A stretch of 64,000 bases of DNA. Source: Bacteroidaceae bacterium. Lineage in GTDB: Bacteria > Bacteroidota > Bacteroidia > Bacteroidales > Bacteroidaceae. This document shows, in pieces, positions 34,392-45,100 of this stretch. The notes below the pieces were generated by a model. The model did not search any database and was not told where the DNA came from. It worked only from the letters and a program-made list of their open reading frames with translations. Position numbers and translations under genes: made by a program. Position 1 is the first letter of the stretch. Each line of letters begins with the position of its first letter. The stretch is from positions 1 through 64,000 of the forward strand of contig JAFYPU010000018.1 in assembly GCA_017547385.1 (NCBI GenBank), in the 5' to 3' direction.

Positions 34392-35156
34392 ATGCTCGAA
34401 ATAGGCATCAAAGACATCATAGACATTGTTATCGTAGCCGCGCTGCTCTATTACATCTACCGGCTCATGAAGGAATCAAGTTCCGCCAACGTGTTGGTGG
34501 GCATCATCGTCTTTTTCCTGATTTGGTTTGTGGCCTCTCAGATTTTTGAGATGCGCCTCATGGGTACCATACTCGACAAGATGGTTGATCTGGGAGCTTT
34601 GGCTTTGATCATTCTTTTCCAGGAAGAAATCCGCCACTTCTTTTCGTCCATCGGCACAAAGCGGCGGGCAGGTGCCGTGTTGCGTCTCTTCACCGGCCGC
34701 AAGAAGACCGCGGTGCAGCGCGAGGACGTCATGCCCATCGTGATGGCTTGCATCAGCATGGCCAAGCAGAAAGTGGGTGCCCTCATAGTGATCGAACGCA
34801 GCGTGGGCCTCAACGAATATATTCGCTCCGGCGAAGAACTGAATGCCGACATCAGTCAGCGATTGCTCGAAAACATCTTCTTCAAAAACAGTCCCCTGCA
34901 CGACGGTGCTCTCATCATCAGCCGCAAACGCATCCGCGCTGCCGGTTGCATCCTCCCCGTGAGCCATGATGTGGACATACCGAAATCATTGGGTCTGCGG
35001 CACCGTGCGGCTTTGGGCATTTCGCAAAAAACCGACTGTCTGGCTTTCATCGTCTCCGAGGAAACGGGCAACATCTCGATGGCACAAGGCGGACAACTCA
35101 AGATGCACCTTACGCCCGAACAACTCGAAAGCACGCTCACAGCCGAATGGGACTGA
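34392..35156 (+). CDS. cdaA: Diadenylate cyclase (CdaA type)
   Basis: A 254-residue membrane enzyme making cyclic di-AMP from two ATP. Three N-terminal helices (about 9-85) are followed by the DisA_N domain with the catalytic motifs SPLHDGALII (about 163-172) and GLRHRAALGIS (about 201-211), and SEETGNIS. Length and layout match the CdaA/DacA family. It follows folP by 62 bp. Cyclic di-AMP generally controls potassium and cell-wall homeostasis; no receptor or phosphodiesterase gene is seen nearby. Confidence 0.94.
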   Translation: MLEIGIKDIIDIVIVAALLYYIYRLMKESSSANVLVGIIVFFLIWFVASQIFEMRLMGTILDKMVDLGALALIILFQEEIRHFFSSIGTKRRAGAVLRLFTGRKKTAVQREDVMPIVMACISMAKQKVGALIVIERSVGLNEYIRSGEELNADISQRLLENIFFKNSPLHDGALIISRKRIRAAGCILPVSHDVDIPKSLGLRHRAALGISQKTDCLAFIVSEETGNISMAQGGQLKMHLTPEQLESTLTAEWD

Positions 35157-35191
35157 CAAAAGCCCTTTCGGAGCCCATTTGTCGGCACACA

Positions 35192-35223
35192 TTTGTAACA
35201 TTCACAAAAATAGCCTATCTTTG
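35192..35223 (+). promoter_or_regulatory. Predicted promoter of the psd-pssA operon
   Basis: TTTG (35192-35195), 20 bp, TATCTTTG (35216-35223); 35 bp before the psd start. Confidence 0.7.
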
Positions 35224-35258
35224 CACCGGCCGAGGCCTTAAAAACAAAAAACAGAATT

Positions 35259-35954
35259 ATGGCAAGCATCAAACGCATCAAGAAACCCCGTTTACACCGT
35301 GAAGGAACCAACACCCTCATTGTGGGATTTTTCGTAGTGTTATTGCTGAACGTCATCTCCTATTTTGTTTTTCGCGAGTGGAGTTTGTGGCCTTTCTTCT
35401 GCATTGCAGCCATCAGCACCGTGGTTTACGGCATTTTGGTAAACTTCTTCCGTTGTCCCATCCGCATTTTCACCGGCGACACGCTCAACACCGTTGTGGC
35501 TGCAGCCGATGGCAAAGTGGTTGTAGTGGAAGAAGTGGATGAAAACGAGTATTTCCACGACCGCCGCTTGATGGTATCGATATTCATGTCTGTTACCAAC
35601 GTCCACGCCAACTGGTTTCCCGTTGACGGAGAGGTTGTATTGGTGCGCCATCACAAAGGAAATTTCCATAAAGCCTGGTTGCCCAAAGCCAGCATCGAGA
35701 ACGAACGCTCCACAGTGGTGATGAAAACACCTGCCGGGCAGGAAATTTTGCTCCGACAGGTGGCAGGTGCTGTGGCAAGGCGCATCGTTACTTATGCACG
35801 CCCTGACGACGAATGCTACATCGACGAACATTTGGGATTCATCAAGTTCGGATCCCGCGTAGACGTATACCTGCCGTTAGGCACCGAAGTGCTGGTTTCG
35901 GTGGGGCAGACCACAACAGGCAATCAAACCGTTATCGCGAAGCTGCACCCATAG
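35259..35954 (+). CDS. psd: Phosphatidylserine decarboxylase proenzyme
   Basis: A 231-residue short-type (archaeal-like) enzyme that turns phosphatidylserine into phosphatidylethanolamine. Two N-terminal hydrophobic segments (about 22-60) anchor it. The self-cleavage Gly-Ser that yields the pyruvoyl group is in [13 protein letters not shown] near residue 197-198. His residues of the family occur in [15 protein letters not shown]. The partner synthase pssA follows 27 bp later, so both steps of phosphatidylethanolamine synthesis are co-transcribed. Confidence 0.94.
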   Translation: MASIKRIKKPRLHREGTNTLIVGFFVVLLLNVISYFVFREWSLWPFFCIAAISTVVYGILVNFFRCPIRIFTGDTLNTVVAAADGKVVVVEEVDENEYFHDRRLMVSIFMSVTNVHANWFPVDGEVVLVRHHKGNFHKAWLPKASIENERSTVVMKTPAGQEILLRQVAGAVARRIVTYARPDDECYIDEHLGFIKFGSRVDVYLPLGTEVLVSVGQTTTGNQTVIAKLHP

Positions 35955-35981
35955 TGTCAGCTTCTTTTTTTGTATCTGAAT

Positions 35982-36674
35982 ATGCTGAAACACATTCCCA
36001 ACACCATCACTTGCTGCAACCTGATTTGCGGAGGCATTGCAGCCATGTTTGCCTTTCGTGCCGATTATTCCACAGCCTTTGCATTGATTGTTTGCGGTGC
36101 GGTTTTCGATTTCTTCGATGGTTTTGCAGCTCGCTTGTTGCATGTTTCGTCTCCTGTTGGCAAAGAATTGGATTCATTGGCCGATGTCGTAACTTTCGGT
36201 TTGGCACCGGCAGCCATTGTCTATGCTTTGCTGCGCGAACAGACGGGTGATGCAAGTTTCCTGCCTTACGCCGCCTTCTTGATTGCCGCATTCTCGGCTG
36301 TGCGATTGGCAAAATTCAATTTGGACACCCGTCAAACCGACACCTTTATCGGTCTCCCCACCCCTGCCAATGCTTTATTTTGGTCGGCATTGGTATTGAA
36401 TGCTCGCCAATGGCTGTTGGAAACTCCCCACACCGAATGGCTGATCATGGGAGGTGTGTTGCTGTCGTGCTGGTGGCTCTTGGCCGAAATCCCCATGCTG
36501 GCGCTGAAATTCAAGAACTATGGTTGGAAAGACAACAAGCTTCGCTATGGTTTCATCCTGCTGAGCGCACTCATTCTGCTATGGTTGGGATGGACTGGCT
36601 TTTGGTTGGTCATTGTGGCCTATGCTTTGGTGTCTTTGGTGAACAACCTTTTCAAACGCCGCAATGTGGCATGA
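35982..36674 (+). CDS. pssA: CDP-diacylglycerol--serine O-phosphatidyltransferase
   Basis: A 230-residue multi-pass inner-membrane enzyme making phosphatidylserine from CDP-diacylglycerol and serine. The CDP-alcohol phosphatidyltransferase motif DFFDGFAARLLHVSSPVGKE... continuing to LDSLADVVTFG (D-x2-DG-x2-AR-x8-G-x3-D-x3-D) is intact at about residues 45-70. The ATG at 35982 (MLKHIPNTITCCNL) fits the family; a TTG four codons upstream is possible but unneeded. Confidence 0.94.
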   Translation: MLKHIPNTITCCNLICGGIAAMFAFRADYSTAFALIVCGAVFDFFDGFAARLLHVSSPVGKELDSLADVVTFGLAPAAIVYALLREQTGDASFLPYAAFLIAAFSAVRLAKFNLDTRQTDTFIGLPTPANALFWSALVLNARQWLLETPHTEWLIMGGVLLSCWWLLAEIPMLALKFKNYGWKDNKLRYGFILLSALILLWLGWTGFWLVIVAYALVSLVNNLFKRRNVA

Positions 36675-36715
36675 TGTTTGCAAATGCATAGACATAATTC
36701 TAACACAGCAACAAC

Positions 36716-36976
36716 ATGAGTTCACTTTTAGGATGCCTTGTTTTCATCGTCTTGGGCGTTTTTTTTCTCCTGATAGCCTTGGTCGGTAACATTGTCCGCG
36801 TTTTTCAGACTCTCGGCCGTCAGGCTCAAGGAAACCATTCACGTCAACGTGAGAGCCACCGCCACCAATCAACATCGGGTTCACGCCCCAATAGTCGCAC
36901 CCGTCGTTCGCACAAAGGCAAGATATTTGAAGCCGGAGAGGGCGAATACGTCGACTTTGAGGAAATCAAGAACTAA
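36716..36976 (+). CDS. DUF4834-family small membrane protein
   Basis: An 86-residue protein with one N-terminal membrane helix (about 4-28, LGCLVFIVLGVFFLLIALVG), a basic Ser/Arg/His-rich linker and the conserved C-terminal FEAGEGEYVDFEEIK typical of DUF4834. It ends the psd-pssA unit, 41 bp after pssA, which hints at a membrane-lipid link, but no function is known. Confidence 0.82.
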   Translation: MSSLLGCLVFIVLGVFFLLIALVGNIVRVFQTLGRQAQGNHSRQRESHRHQSTSGSRPNSRTRRSHKGKIFEAGEGEYVDFEEIKN

Positions 36977-37119
36977 TCTCCCCATCCGGCAGTTCGTAAC
37001 CACTTTCTCAAAAAACTGCCAATAACTTTCGCATTCATTCATACGGTCTAAAGCAACCTGCCCTAACATTCGGTGGGTTTCTTTAGGCTTTTTTTGTGGT
37101 TACGCATGGCTTTTCAATG

Positions 37120-37127
37120 TACCTTTG
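37120..37127 (+). promoter_or_regulatory. Predicted -7 box of eno
   Basis: TACCTTTG, 43 bp before the enolase start. The nearest TTTG (37093-37096) is 23 bp away, longer than the usual spacing. Confidence 0.45.
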
Positions 37128-37158
37128 TTTCGGTGAGAAAAATCATTCTCCCACTTAA

Positions 37159-38448
<1,290 letters not shown>

Positions 38449-38514
38449 TCATTGCCAAGGAAGAAAATCTTCGCTTCACGCTGCCTGACCATCGACAAGG
38501 CAAGTCCCAATATT

Positions 38515-38571
38515 CTACAAGGCGTTTAGAAAATTCTGCAGTGCTTGCAGAAATTTCTAAACGCCTTGTAA
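38515..38571. repeat. Three-unit 21-bp array, locus 4; also a 55-bp palindrome acting as likely terminator
   Basis: CTACAAGGCGTTTAG (38515), CTGCAGTGCTTGCAG (38536) and CTAAACGCCTTGTAA (38557), 6-bp spacers. Bases 38516-38570 form an inverted repeat with 25-bp arms (one mismatch) and a 5-nt loop. It lies between convergent eno and the DUF554 gene. Confidence 0.88.
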
Positions 38572-38612
38572 GTTTTTCGCCCATGCGCACCCGTTACGGC
38601 GGCACAGATTCA

Positions 38613-39293
38613 TCACGCCAGCAATCTCATTCCCAAGAAGAAAAGCATGGGCATGAGCAAAGCCGGCAACAAATTGATGGTTTTGCAATCCTTGATGTGA
38701 AGCACACCCAAACCGGAAGCAGCAATGAGCACACCTCCCACAATGGAACACTCACGAATCAACTCTTCGGAGATGAAGCTTTGCGAAACCTTGGCAATAC
38801 CATAGAAAAAGCTTAACCACAGCAGCACAAACACTGCAGTAATGGCAGTTCCGAAACCATAGGACGAGGCTATCACAATCATGGTTACGAGGTTGAGCAT
38901 CGCCAACGTGTACAGGTAAGTGTCGTCGCCGTAAAGCGCACTCATCACGGGACCCATCATGGCCATGGTGCCGACGCAGCACAGCAGCACAGCCGTGGTG
39001 ATACCCTCGGAGAGATGCGATCCGGCCACCTTGGCCGTGGCACGCTCCATGCGTTGGTCAAGACGGAGCAGCGTTCCGAAAAGTCCGCCCAGGGCCAAAC
39101 TGATGATGAACAGCACGGGGTATTCGCTCTTCTGCATGTTCTGCATCGCCACATTGATGCCCAACACAAGGGCAGCCAATCCCATGGCGGTGTTGAGCAC
39201 GGTGAAATACTTCTCTCGAATGCCTTTTTTGGCCAAAGCACCAATGGCACTCCCCACCAGCACAGCCAAAACATTGACAAGAATTGCTAACAT
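38613..39293 (-). CDS. DUF554-family membrane protein
   Basis: A 226-residue inner-membrane protein with six or seven helices, beginning MLAILVNVLAVLVGSAIGAL and containing LSEGITTAVLLCCVGTMAMMGP and the ALLMPMLFFLGMRL end. This is the DUF554 (YdfK/YqgA) family, a putative transport protein without known substrate. It stands alone on the minus strand. Confidence 0.85.
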   Translation of the reverse strand: MLAILVNVLAVLVGSAIGALAKKGIREKYFTVLNTAMGLAALVLGINVAMQNMQKSEYPVLFIISLALGGLFGTLLRLDQRMERATAKVAGSHLSEGITTAVLLCCVGTMAMMGPVMSALYGDDTYLYTLAMLNLVTMIVIASSYGFGTAITAVFVLLWLSFFYGIAKVSQSFISEELIRECSIVGGVLIAASGLGVLHIKDCKTINLLPALLMPMLFFLGMRLLA

Positions 39294-39376
39294 TTATTTT
39301 CCTTGTTTAATGAACAAAAAACGGAGCATCAACACGCCCGGCTCAAAGCACAGACTTCGGTGATGCCAACAGTGTG

Positions 39377-39384
39377 CAAAGGTA
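39377..39384 (-). promoter_or_regulatory. Predicted -7 box of the DUF554 gene
   Basis: CAAAGGTA reads TACCTTTG on the minus strand, 84 bp before the start codon. Confidence 0.45.
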
Positions 39385-39414
39385 GTGCTTAGTGAGCAAA
39401 GCACGACCCTTCTT

Positions 39415-39590
39415 TGCATAAAAACATGCCCCTCCCACCCTTCACAAATGCATAAAAACATACGAAAAACGCCTATTCTTGCACAAACACTGCACATGTG
39501 TGCAAGAAGAGTGCTCTACCATGCTTGTACATTTGAAATAAAGCCGTATATTTGCGAAGCAAACCTATGCCCAGGCTTTGCATAAAAACT
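39415..39590. repeat. TGCATAAAAAC motif repeated three times, with a CTTGCACA hairpin
   Basis: TGCATAAAAAC occurs at 39415, 39449 and 39579 in the divergent intergenic region before the carboxylase gene; CTTGCACA and TGTGCAAG (39478-39506) form a hairpin. The first two are 34 bp apart. They may be operator sites; no regulator is known to bind this word here. The rest of 39294-39620 holds only the promoters listed. Confidence 0.5.
39525..39554 (+). promoter_or_regulatory. Predicted promoter of the carboxylase subunit gene
   Basis: TTG (39525-39527), 19 bp, TATATTTG (39547-39554). A second -7-like box TACATTTG lies at 39528-39535. Confidence 0.6.
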
Positions 39591-39620
39591 TAAAAACAAA
39601 TCAAGAAAACATACAACGTT

Positions 39621-41396
39621 ATGACAAAACGCAAAATTCAATTCAGCCTTGTCTATCGCGACATGTTCCAATCCTCCGGCAAGTTCCAGCCGCGCAAGGA
39701 CCAATTGGAGCGCATTGCCCCCGTTATCATAAAAATGGGATGCTTCAGTCGCGTCGAGACCAACGGAGGTGCATTTGAGCAAGTGAACCTGCTGTATGGC
39801 GAAAACCCCAACAAGGCCGTTCGCGCTTTCACCAAGCCTTTCAACGAAGTAGGCATCAAGACCCACATGCTCGACCGTGGTCTCAACGCCCTGCGCATGT
39901 TCCCCGTTCCGGCAGATGTGCGCCGCTTGATGTACAAGGTGAAACACGCTCAGGGAACCGACATCACCCGCATCTTCTGCGGACTCAACGACGTGCGCAA
40001 CATCATTCCCTCCATCAAGTATGCACTTGAGGCCGGCATGACACCGCAGGCCACACTCTGCATCACCAACTCGCCCATCCACACAGCCGAATACTATGCC
40101 GGCATCGCCGACCAACTGATTGAGGCAGGTGCACCCGAAATCTGCTTGAAAGACATGGCAGGTATCGGTCAGCCCGCCATGCTCGGCCAACTCACAAAGA
40201 TGATCAAGGAGAAGCATCCCGAAGTTATCATCCAGTATCACGGCCACAGCGGACCGGGTCTTTCGATGGCCACCATCCTCGAAGTATGCCGCAATGGTGC
40301 CGACGTTATCGACACCGCCATCGAGCCGCTCTCGTGGGGTAAAGTTCATCCGGACATTATCTCCGTTCAGTCCATGCTGAAGAACGCCGGCTTCGACGTG
40401 CCCGAAATCAACATGGAGGCCTACATGGAAGCTCGCAAGCTCACCCAAGAATTCATCGACGACTTCCTGGGGTACTTCATGAACTCCGGCAACAAGCTGA
40501 TGAGTTCCCTGCTCTTGGGCTGCGGACTCCCCGGTGGCATGATGGGAAGTATGATGGCCGACCTCACCGGCGTGATGAGTGCCATCAACAACAACCGTGT
40601 GGCCAAGGGCGAAGAACCGCTCTCAGAGGACGCACTGCTCGTGAAACTCTTTGATGAAGTGGCCTACGTTTGGCCCAAGGTGGGTTATCCCCCCCTCGTA
40701 ACTCCGTTCTCACAATACGTGAAAAACATTGCCCTGATGAACCTCCTCACCGAGTCGATGGGCAAGCCTCGCTACTCGATGATGGACAACAGTATCTGGG
40801 GTATGATTCTCGGTAAGAGCGGTAAGTTGCCCGGCGAGGTAGCTCCCGAAATCATCGAATTGGCGAAGGAAAAAGGCTTCGAATTTACCGATGCCGATCC
40901 TCAGAGCTACTATCCCGACGAACTCGAGCGTTTCATCAAGGAAATGGAAGAGAATGGTTGGGAGCGCGGCGAAGACGACGAAGAATTGTTCGAGTTTGCC
41001 ATGCACGAGACACAATATCGCGACTATAAGAGTGGCGCAGCCAAGAAACGCTTCTTGGCCGACCTGCAAGCCGCCAAGGACAAGGAGAATGCCGGTGGCA
41101 TGACACTTGAAGAAGCTGCCGCCTTCAAACACGCCAAGGCAGACGCCATCGTTGCCCCCGAAGCCGGCACAGTGCTCTGGGAAATCAACGGCGACGGTGA
41201 GTGCGTGAAGAGCATCGAGCCTTACATCGGCAAGGAATACAAGGAAGGCGACTTCTTCTGCTACATCGAAAATGCATACGGCCAAATTCACGAACTTCCT
41301 GCCGCTCTCGGCGGAAAACTCGTGGAGATCAACGCCAAGCAGGGAGCACATGTCAACAAGGGCGATGTGATTGCCTACATCGAACGCCCGGCTTAA
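39621..41396 (+). CDS. Pyruvate/oxaloacetate carboxyltransferase subunit with degenerate biotinyl domain
   Basis: A 591-residue protein of the OadA/PycB family. The carboxyltransferase TIM barrel (about 10-270) starts QFSLVYRDMFQSSGKFQPRK, where homologues have a DG[RQ]QS motif, and has the metal-binding QYHGHSGPGL (about 210-219). A conserved PYC/OADA domain (about 290-480) follows. The last ~75 residues have the biotinyl/lipoyl fold, but the EAMKM motif is replaced by ENAYG, with Tyr553 where the biotinylated Lys should be. Either another carrier protein supplies carboxybiotin, or the role has shifted. Sole gene of its unit, with a clear promoter and terminator. Possible activity: oxaloacetate or methylmalonyl-CoA decarboxylation, or transcarboxylation. 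Confidence 0.8.
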   Translation: MTKRKIQFSLVYRDMFQSSGKFQPRKDQLERIAPVIIKMGCFSRVETNGGAFEQVNLLYGENPNKAVRAFTKPFNEVGIKTHMLDRGLNALRMFPVPADVRRLMYKVKHAQGTDITRIFCGLNDVRNIIPSIKYALEAGMTPQATLCITNSPIHTAEYYAGIADQLIEAGAPEICLKDMAGIGQPAMLGQLTKMIKEKHPEVIIQYHGHSGPGLSMATILEVCRNGADVIDTAIEPLSWGKVHPDIISVQSMLKNAGFDVPEINMEAYMEARKLTQEFIDDFLGYFMNSGNKLMSSLLLGCGLPGGMMGSMMADLTGVMSAINNNRVAKGEEPLSEDALLVKLFDEVAYVWPKVGYPPLVTPFSQYVKNIALMNLLTESMGKPRYSMMDNSIWGMILGKSGKLPGEVAPEIIELAKEKGFEFTDADPQSYYPDELERFIKEMEENGWERGEDDEELFEFAMHETQYRDYKSGAAKKRFLADLQAAKDKENAGGMTLEEAAAFKHAKADAIVAPEAGTVLWEINGDGECVKSIEPYIGKEYKEGDFFCYIENAYGQIHELPAALGGKLVEINAKQGAHVNKGDVIAYIERPA

Positions 41397-41418
41397 TGCT
41401 CCGGCAATAGCACAAAGC

Positions 41419-41465
41419 ATCAGGACACACCCTTCCGACAAAGCGGAGCGTGTGTCCTGATTTTC
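41419..41465 (+). terminator. Terminator after the carboxylase subunit gene
   Basis: ATCAGGACACA and TGTGTCCTGAT (41419-41429, 41451-41461) form a stem followed by TTTT. Confidence 0.85.
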
Positions 41466-41507
41466 ATTCTCATCATTCACCTTTTTCATTCCGGCTCACA
41501 TATTTTT

Positions 41508-42023
41508 ATGAACGACAACCAAAACGAACTCCTCCCCCTTGTCGATGCAAACGGCAACATTACGGGAAAAGCCACACGCCACGAATGCCACAATGGCAGC
41601 AAACTGCTACATCCTGTGGTGCATCTGCACGTGTTCAACCCGCAAGGCGAACTCTTTCTGCAGCACCGCCCGAAATGGAAAAGCATACAGCCCGATCGGT
41701 GGGATACGGCTGTGGGCGGCCACATTGATTGTGGCGAAACCACCCTGGAAGCACTGCAACGTGAGACGTCCGAGGAAATCGGTCTGACATCTTTCGAGCC
41801 GACAGCCGTTGCCACCTACGTTTTTGAAAGCCCGGTGGAACGCGAACTGGTGCACGTATTCAAAACCACCACCAAGCAAGCACCGTCTCCAAGTGCTGAA
41901 CTCGATGGTGGCCGCTTCTTCTCTGAAGACGAAATACGCCAACGCTTAGGCACGGGCTTCTTCACGCCCAATTTTGAGCAAGAGTGGCAACGCTTCTTCG
42001 GAAAGAGCAAAACTGAAGAATAA
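41508..42023 (+). CDS. Nudix hydrolase
   Basis: A 171-residue Nudix protein resembling the YfcD/isopentenyl-diphosphate-isomerase-like branch (LVDANGNITGKATRHECHNG, then LHVFNPQGELFLQHRP). The Nudix box spans about residues 70-92, with GGHIDCGE, RETSEEIG in the right spacing, so it should hydrolyse a nucleoside-diphosphate-linked substrate with Mg2+. Substrate unknown. Convergent with the giant glycosidase gene. Confidence 0.85.
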   Translation: MNDNQNELLPLVDANGNITGKATRHECHNGSKLLHPVVHLHVFNPQGELFLQHRPKWKSIQPDRWDTAVGGHIDCGETTLEALQRETSEEIGLTSFEPTAVATYVFESPVERELVHVFKTTTKQAPSPSAELDGGRFFSEDEIRQRLGTGFFTPNFEQEWQRFFGKSKTEE

Positions 42024-42056
42024 GACTTAGGAGAGCACGCAGCCACAGTGCAAAAA

Positions 42057-42102
42057 AAAGAATTCCGCTGCCTCGCAAGTTTTGCGAAGCAGCGGAATTT
42101 TG
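42057..42102. terminator. Bidirectional terminator between the Nudix gene and the giant glycosidase
   Basis: AAAATTCCGCTGC(C/T)TCGCA pairs with TGCGAAGCAGCGGAATTTT around a short loop. Confidence 0.85.
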
Positions 42103-42126
42103 TTATTGGGAATGCAACCGATAATC

Positions 42127-45100
42127 TCAGCGCATCACTTTCTTTCCGTTCACGATGTAAACTCCCTTGCCGGCATAACGAACGCGACGACCGGTCAGAT
42201 CGTAAATGCAATTGTCTGCGCTCTGCTCTATCATCACGTCGTGAATTTCGGTGGTGCCGTCAGCATCGACAAAACGCATCCGAAGCGCCTTGGCATTGGT
42301 AGGCACATTCAAATAGGCTTTATTGTTGTAAACCTTAAAGCCGGCTACTTTTCTGTAGAAGCCTGCCACACCATCCATCACCGTGAGCACATAGTTGGTG
42401 GAGCCATCTGTGGGTAGTGCCACCTCGGCATAGGCTTCCGTTCCGGCATAGCCACGCAGCAGATTATCAGTAATCACGCTGCCCGAATTAGTTGCGAAGA
42501 ATGTGTAGGTATTTTCCTTTCCCTTGATCACAACACCGGTTTGCGCCGGAATAACTTCTTCGAGTTGCGTCAGGGTGATGGTGCCAATGGCATTCCCTTC
42601 CGGATCTTTCCCATCCATGGTAGGAAGCGTAGTGGCCACGTATGCCTTCACTCCTTCCGGGATTTCAACAGGTCGGTTGGCATAGAAAGTTCCGATTTCG
42701 TAAGCTCCGATGCTACTGATAATGGTTTCAGGCTCGTCAGTACCGCCTGTAACAATAAAGCTTTTGTTGTCATTAGGGTCAAGAGCGGTCAGCGTAAATG
42801 CCGCTCCGCCCACTTCCTCAATCTTGATAACACCGCCATTCATTCGGCGTACGGCTGTGGTGAAATCAACATCAACCTGACCCACATTCACATTGGGCAA
42901 GGTAATGGTGCAACTACCGTCCAGAGCTTTCACATCCTCCGCCAGCACATAGGTGAAAGTTTTGCCATAGTCGCTTGACATGCTGATGCGCAAACGGCTA
43001 TCCTTTGTGAAATAATTTTCATTGACTCCCCACTGAACTGTTACCTCTTCACCTGCCGTGTACTCTGTCTCGGCCGGTTGAAGTGAGGCAGTGAAGGCTT
43101 CACCTGAAACGATCTCCACATTGCTCTCCCAAATGGCATAAGTGCTATAGAAAGGCGCAGCAGTCAACGTCGCATAGTTCCAAGCCACGTTAGGCACATC
43201 ATTAACGAGGATGCTGAGGGGATAAGTACCGGGCTCCATTTTATGAATGTTCGTTCCTTCTTTCAGATAGAAGTTGTCGTCATAAAACAAATCTGCTGTG
43301 TATATAGGTGCGTAGCTGATGATGTTGCTCCGCTGCGGAGCGAATGAAGCAAAGGGTAGTGTCATGTTCACGCCCTCTTGCACATTGTCCACATTCTTGC
43401 TGTTGCAACCGATGGCGGTGTACATCAATTGATGTTTCTCAATGTCAGTAGCCTGCACATCAATCGCGAGGCACGCACCTTGGGGGATGCGATAGGTTGT
43501 CTTCATCTGCTCTGCATCAAAGCGGGGCGCATTGTTTGCCACCGTCACGTTGCGATAAGAGGCCGTGCCCTTCGCACTATTGCGAATTGCCTTGATAGAT
43601 GGGTATGAGAAGAATTCACCGAGGTTGTCCATCAAACTACCCTCGCCCTGAAGCGTGTGAACGGCGCCAAACATGTGGCCGAGTTCGTGTGCCACCACCC
43701 ATTTGTCGGTCTTGGCATAGCCGCTTCCTTTGGTGTTGCTACTGTATGCCCCCTTCAGCGCAGAGAGGCCTGAGTTTTCTGCATAGTCATCGCGGTGCGT
43801 TACCCACATGGCCACATCGTAGTTTGCTTCGCCAATAATATTATTAAGGTTGTAAGTGCAGTTGCCTATCTCAGGGAGACCATTGTAAGCGTTTACCGGC
43901 AAATCCACGACATTGGACAGACGTTCATCCATCACCACATCAAAACAGAAGCCGAGGGGTACGAACATTTTGTTCACAAAGTCCTCACACTCCTGCCAGA
44001 ACGCAAGCACTCTGTCATAGCTGCCGCCAAGGTCGGTGTCGAAAGCGCTCTTTGTTACAGGAATGGCCAGGCGATAGAAACGCAGCGTTCCGTCGCCGGG
44101 AAGCGCATCGGCACTCGTTACCTCCTCCCCTCCTTCTGATGCTTCGGGGGTTGTGTAGTTGTTATTGGTTATCGCTTCAATCGTAAGCGGAGTATATACC
44201 ATACAATAACCCTTTGCTTGGTCGTCGCCATAACATGGTGCTTCCTCAAAGAAGAAGGCAATCTTGCCATCATCTTGCAAAGTCATTGCGCTATAGGCAC
44301 TCTGCTGGGTGCTCACTTGAATGCCTTGTGTCCAATTGCCTGCAATCTGTGCTGACGTGTAATTGTCATTCGTAATTTCTTTGTACCAAATGGTTACATC
44401 GCGGCGGTCGTAGAGTCCACCACCGCCCTTAGGTTGCGATTGCAGGAGCAATTTTACGGGATCGCCATTGGCATTTACAGCATCCACCAGGTAGGGTTCT
44501 CCGTTACAAGTGTTGCTACCGCCATTGCCACAACCGTTCACATTGCTATCCCAAGAGCCTGCGTTAGTGCCTTTGTCTGTATATGTAAATACGTTGAATT
44601 GACGACCACCACCGCGGCGTACGCTGAGCAGAATCTGTCCGCTGGGGAGTATTTCCACCTTAGGTTCATCCTGATTGGCTATGGGATCTTGACTGCCGCC
44701 AAGGATGTTCCAGGTTTCACCGAGGTCATCTGTGTAAATCACGTAGTTGCCTGTGCCCGACGCTTTCTTCAGCAATAATGCGCCATAGATACGCGCCTTG
44801 CCTGTGCCGTTATAGTTTTCGTCCACTGCCAAACGGCCGCTACCAAAGAACGATGTGTAACCATTCTTGATGGTAGCATCGTCGCCGAGGAAGAGGGTTT
44901 CAGAGATGTCCTGCTTGGTCCATGTTACACCATTGTCTTCACTGAACACACGCACAGCACGGTTGTGCGCTGTAGCGCTGCCGTTACCAAACATCACGTC
45001 GCCGGCAGCTGCCATGACCAATACTTTTTGGCCAACAACTGCAATCGCAGCATCACCGTATGCACAATCATCGGTGCCACGCTTACAAGAACCGGCAGCA

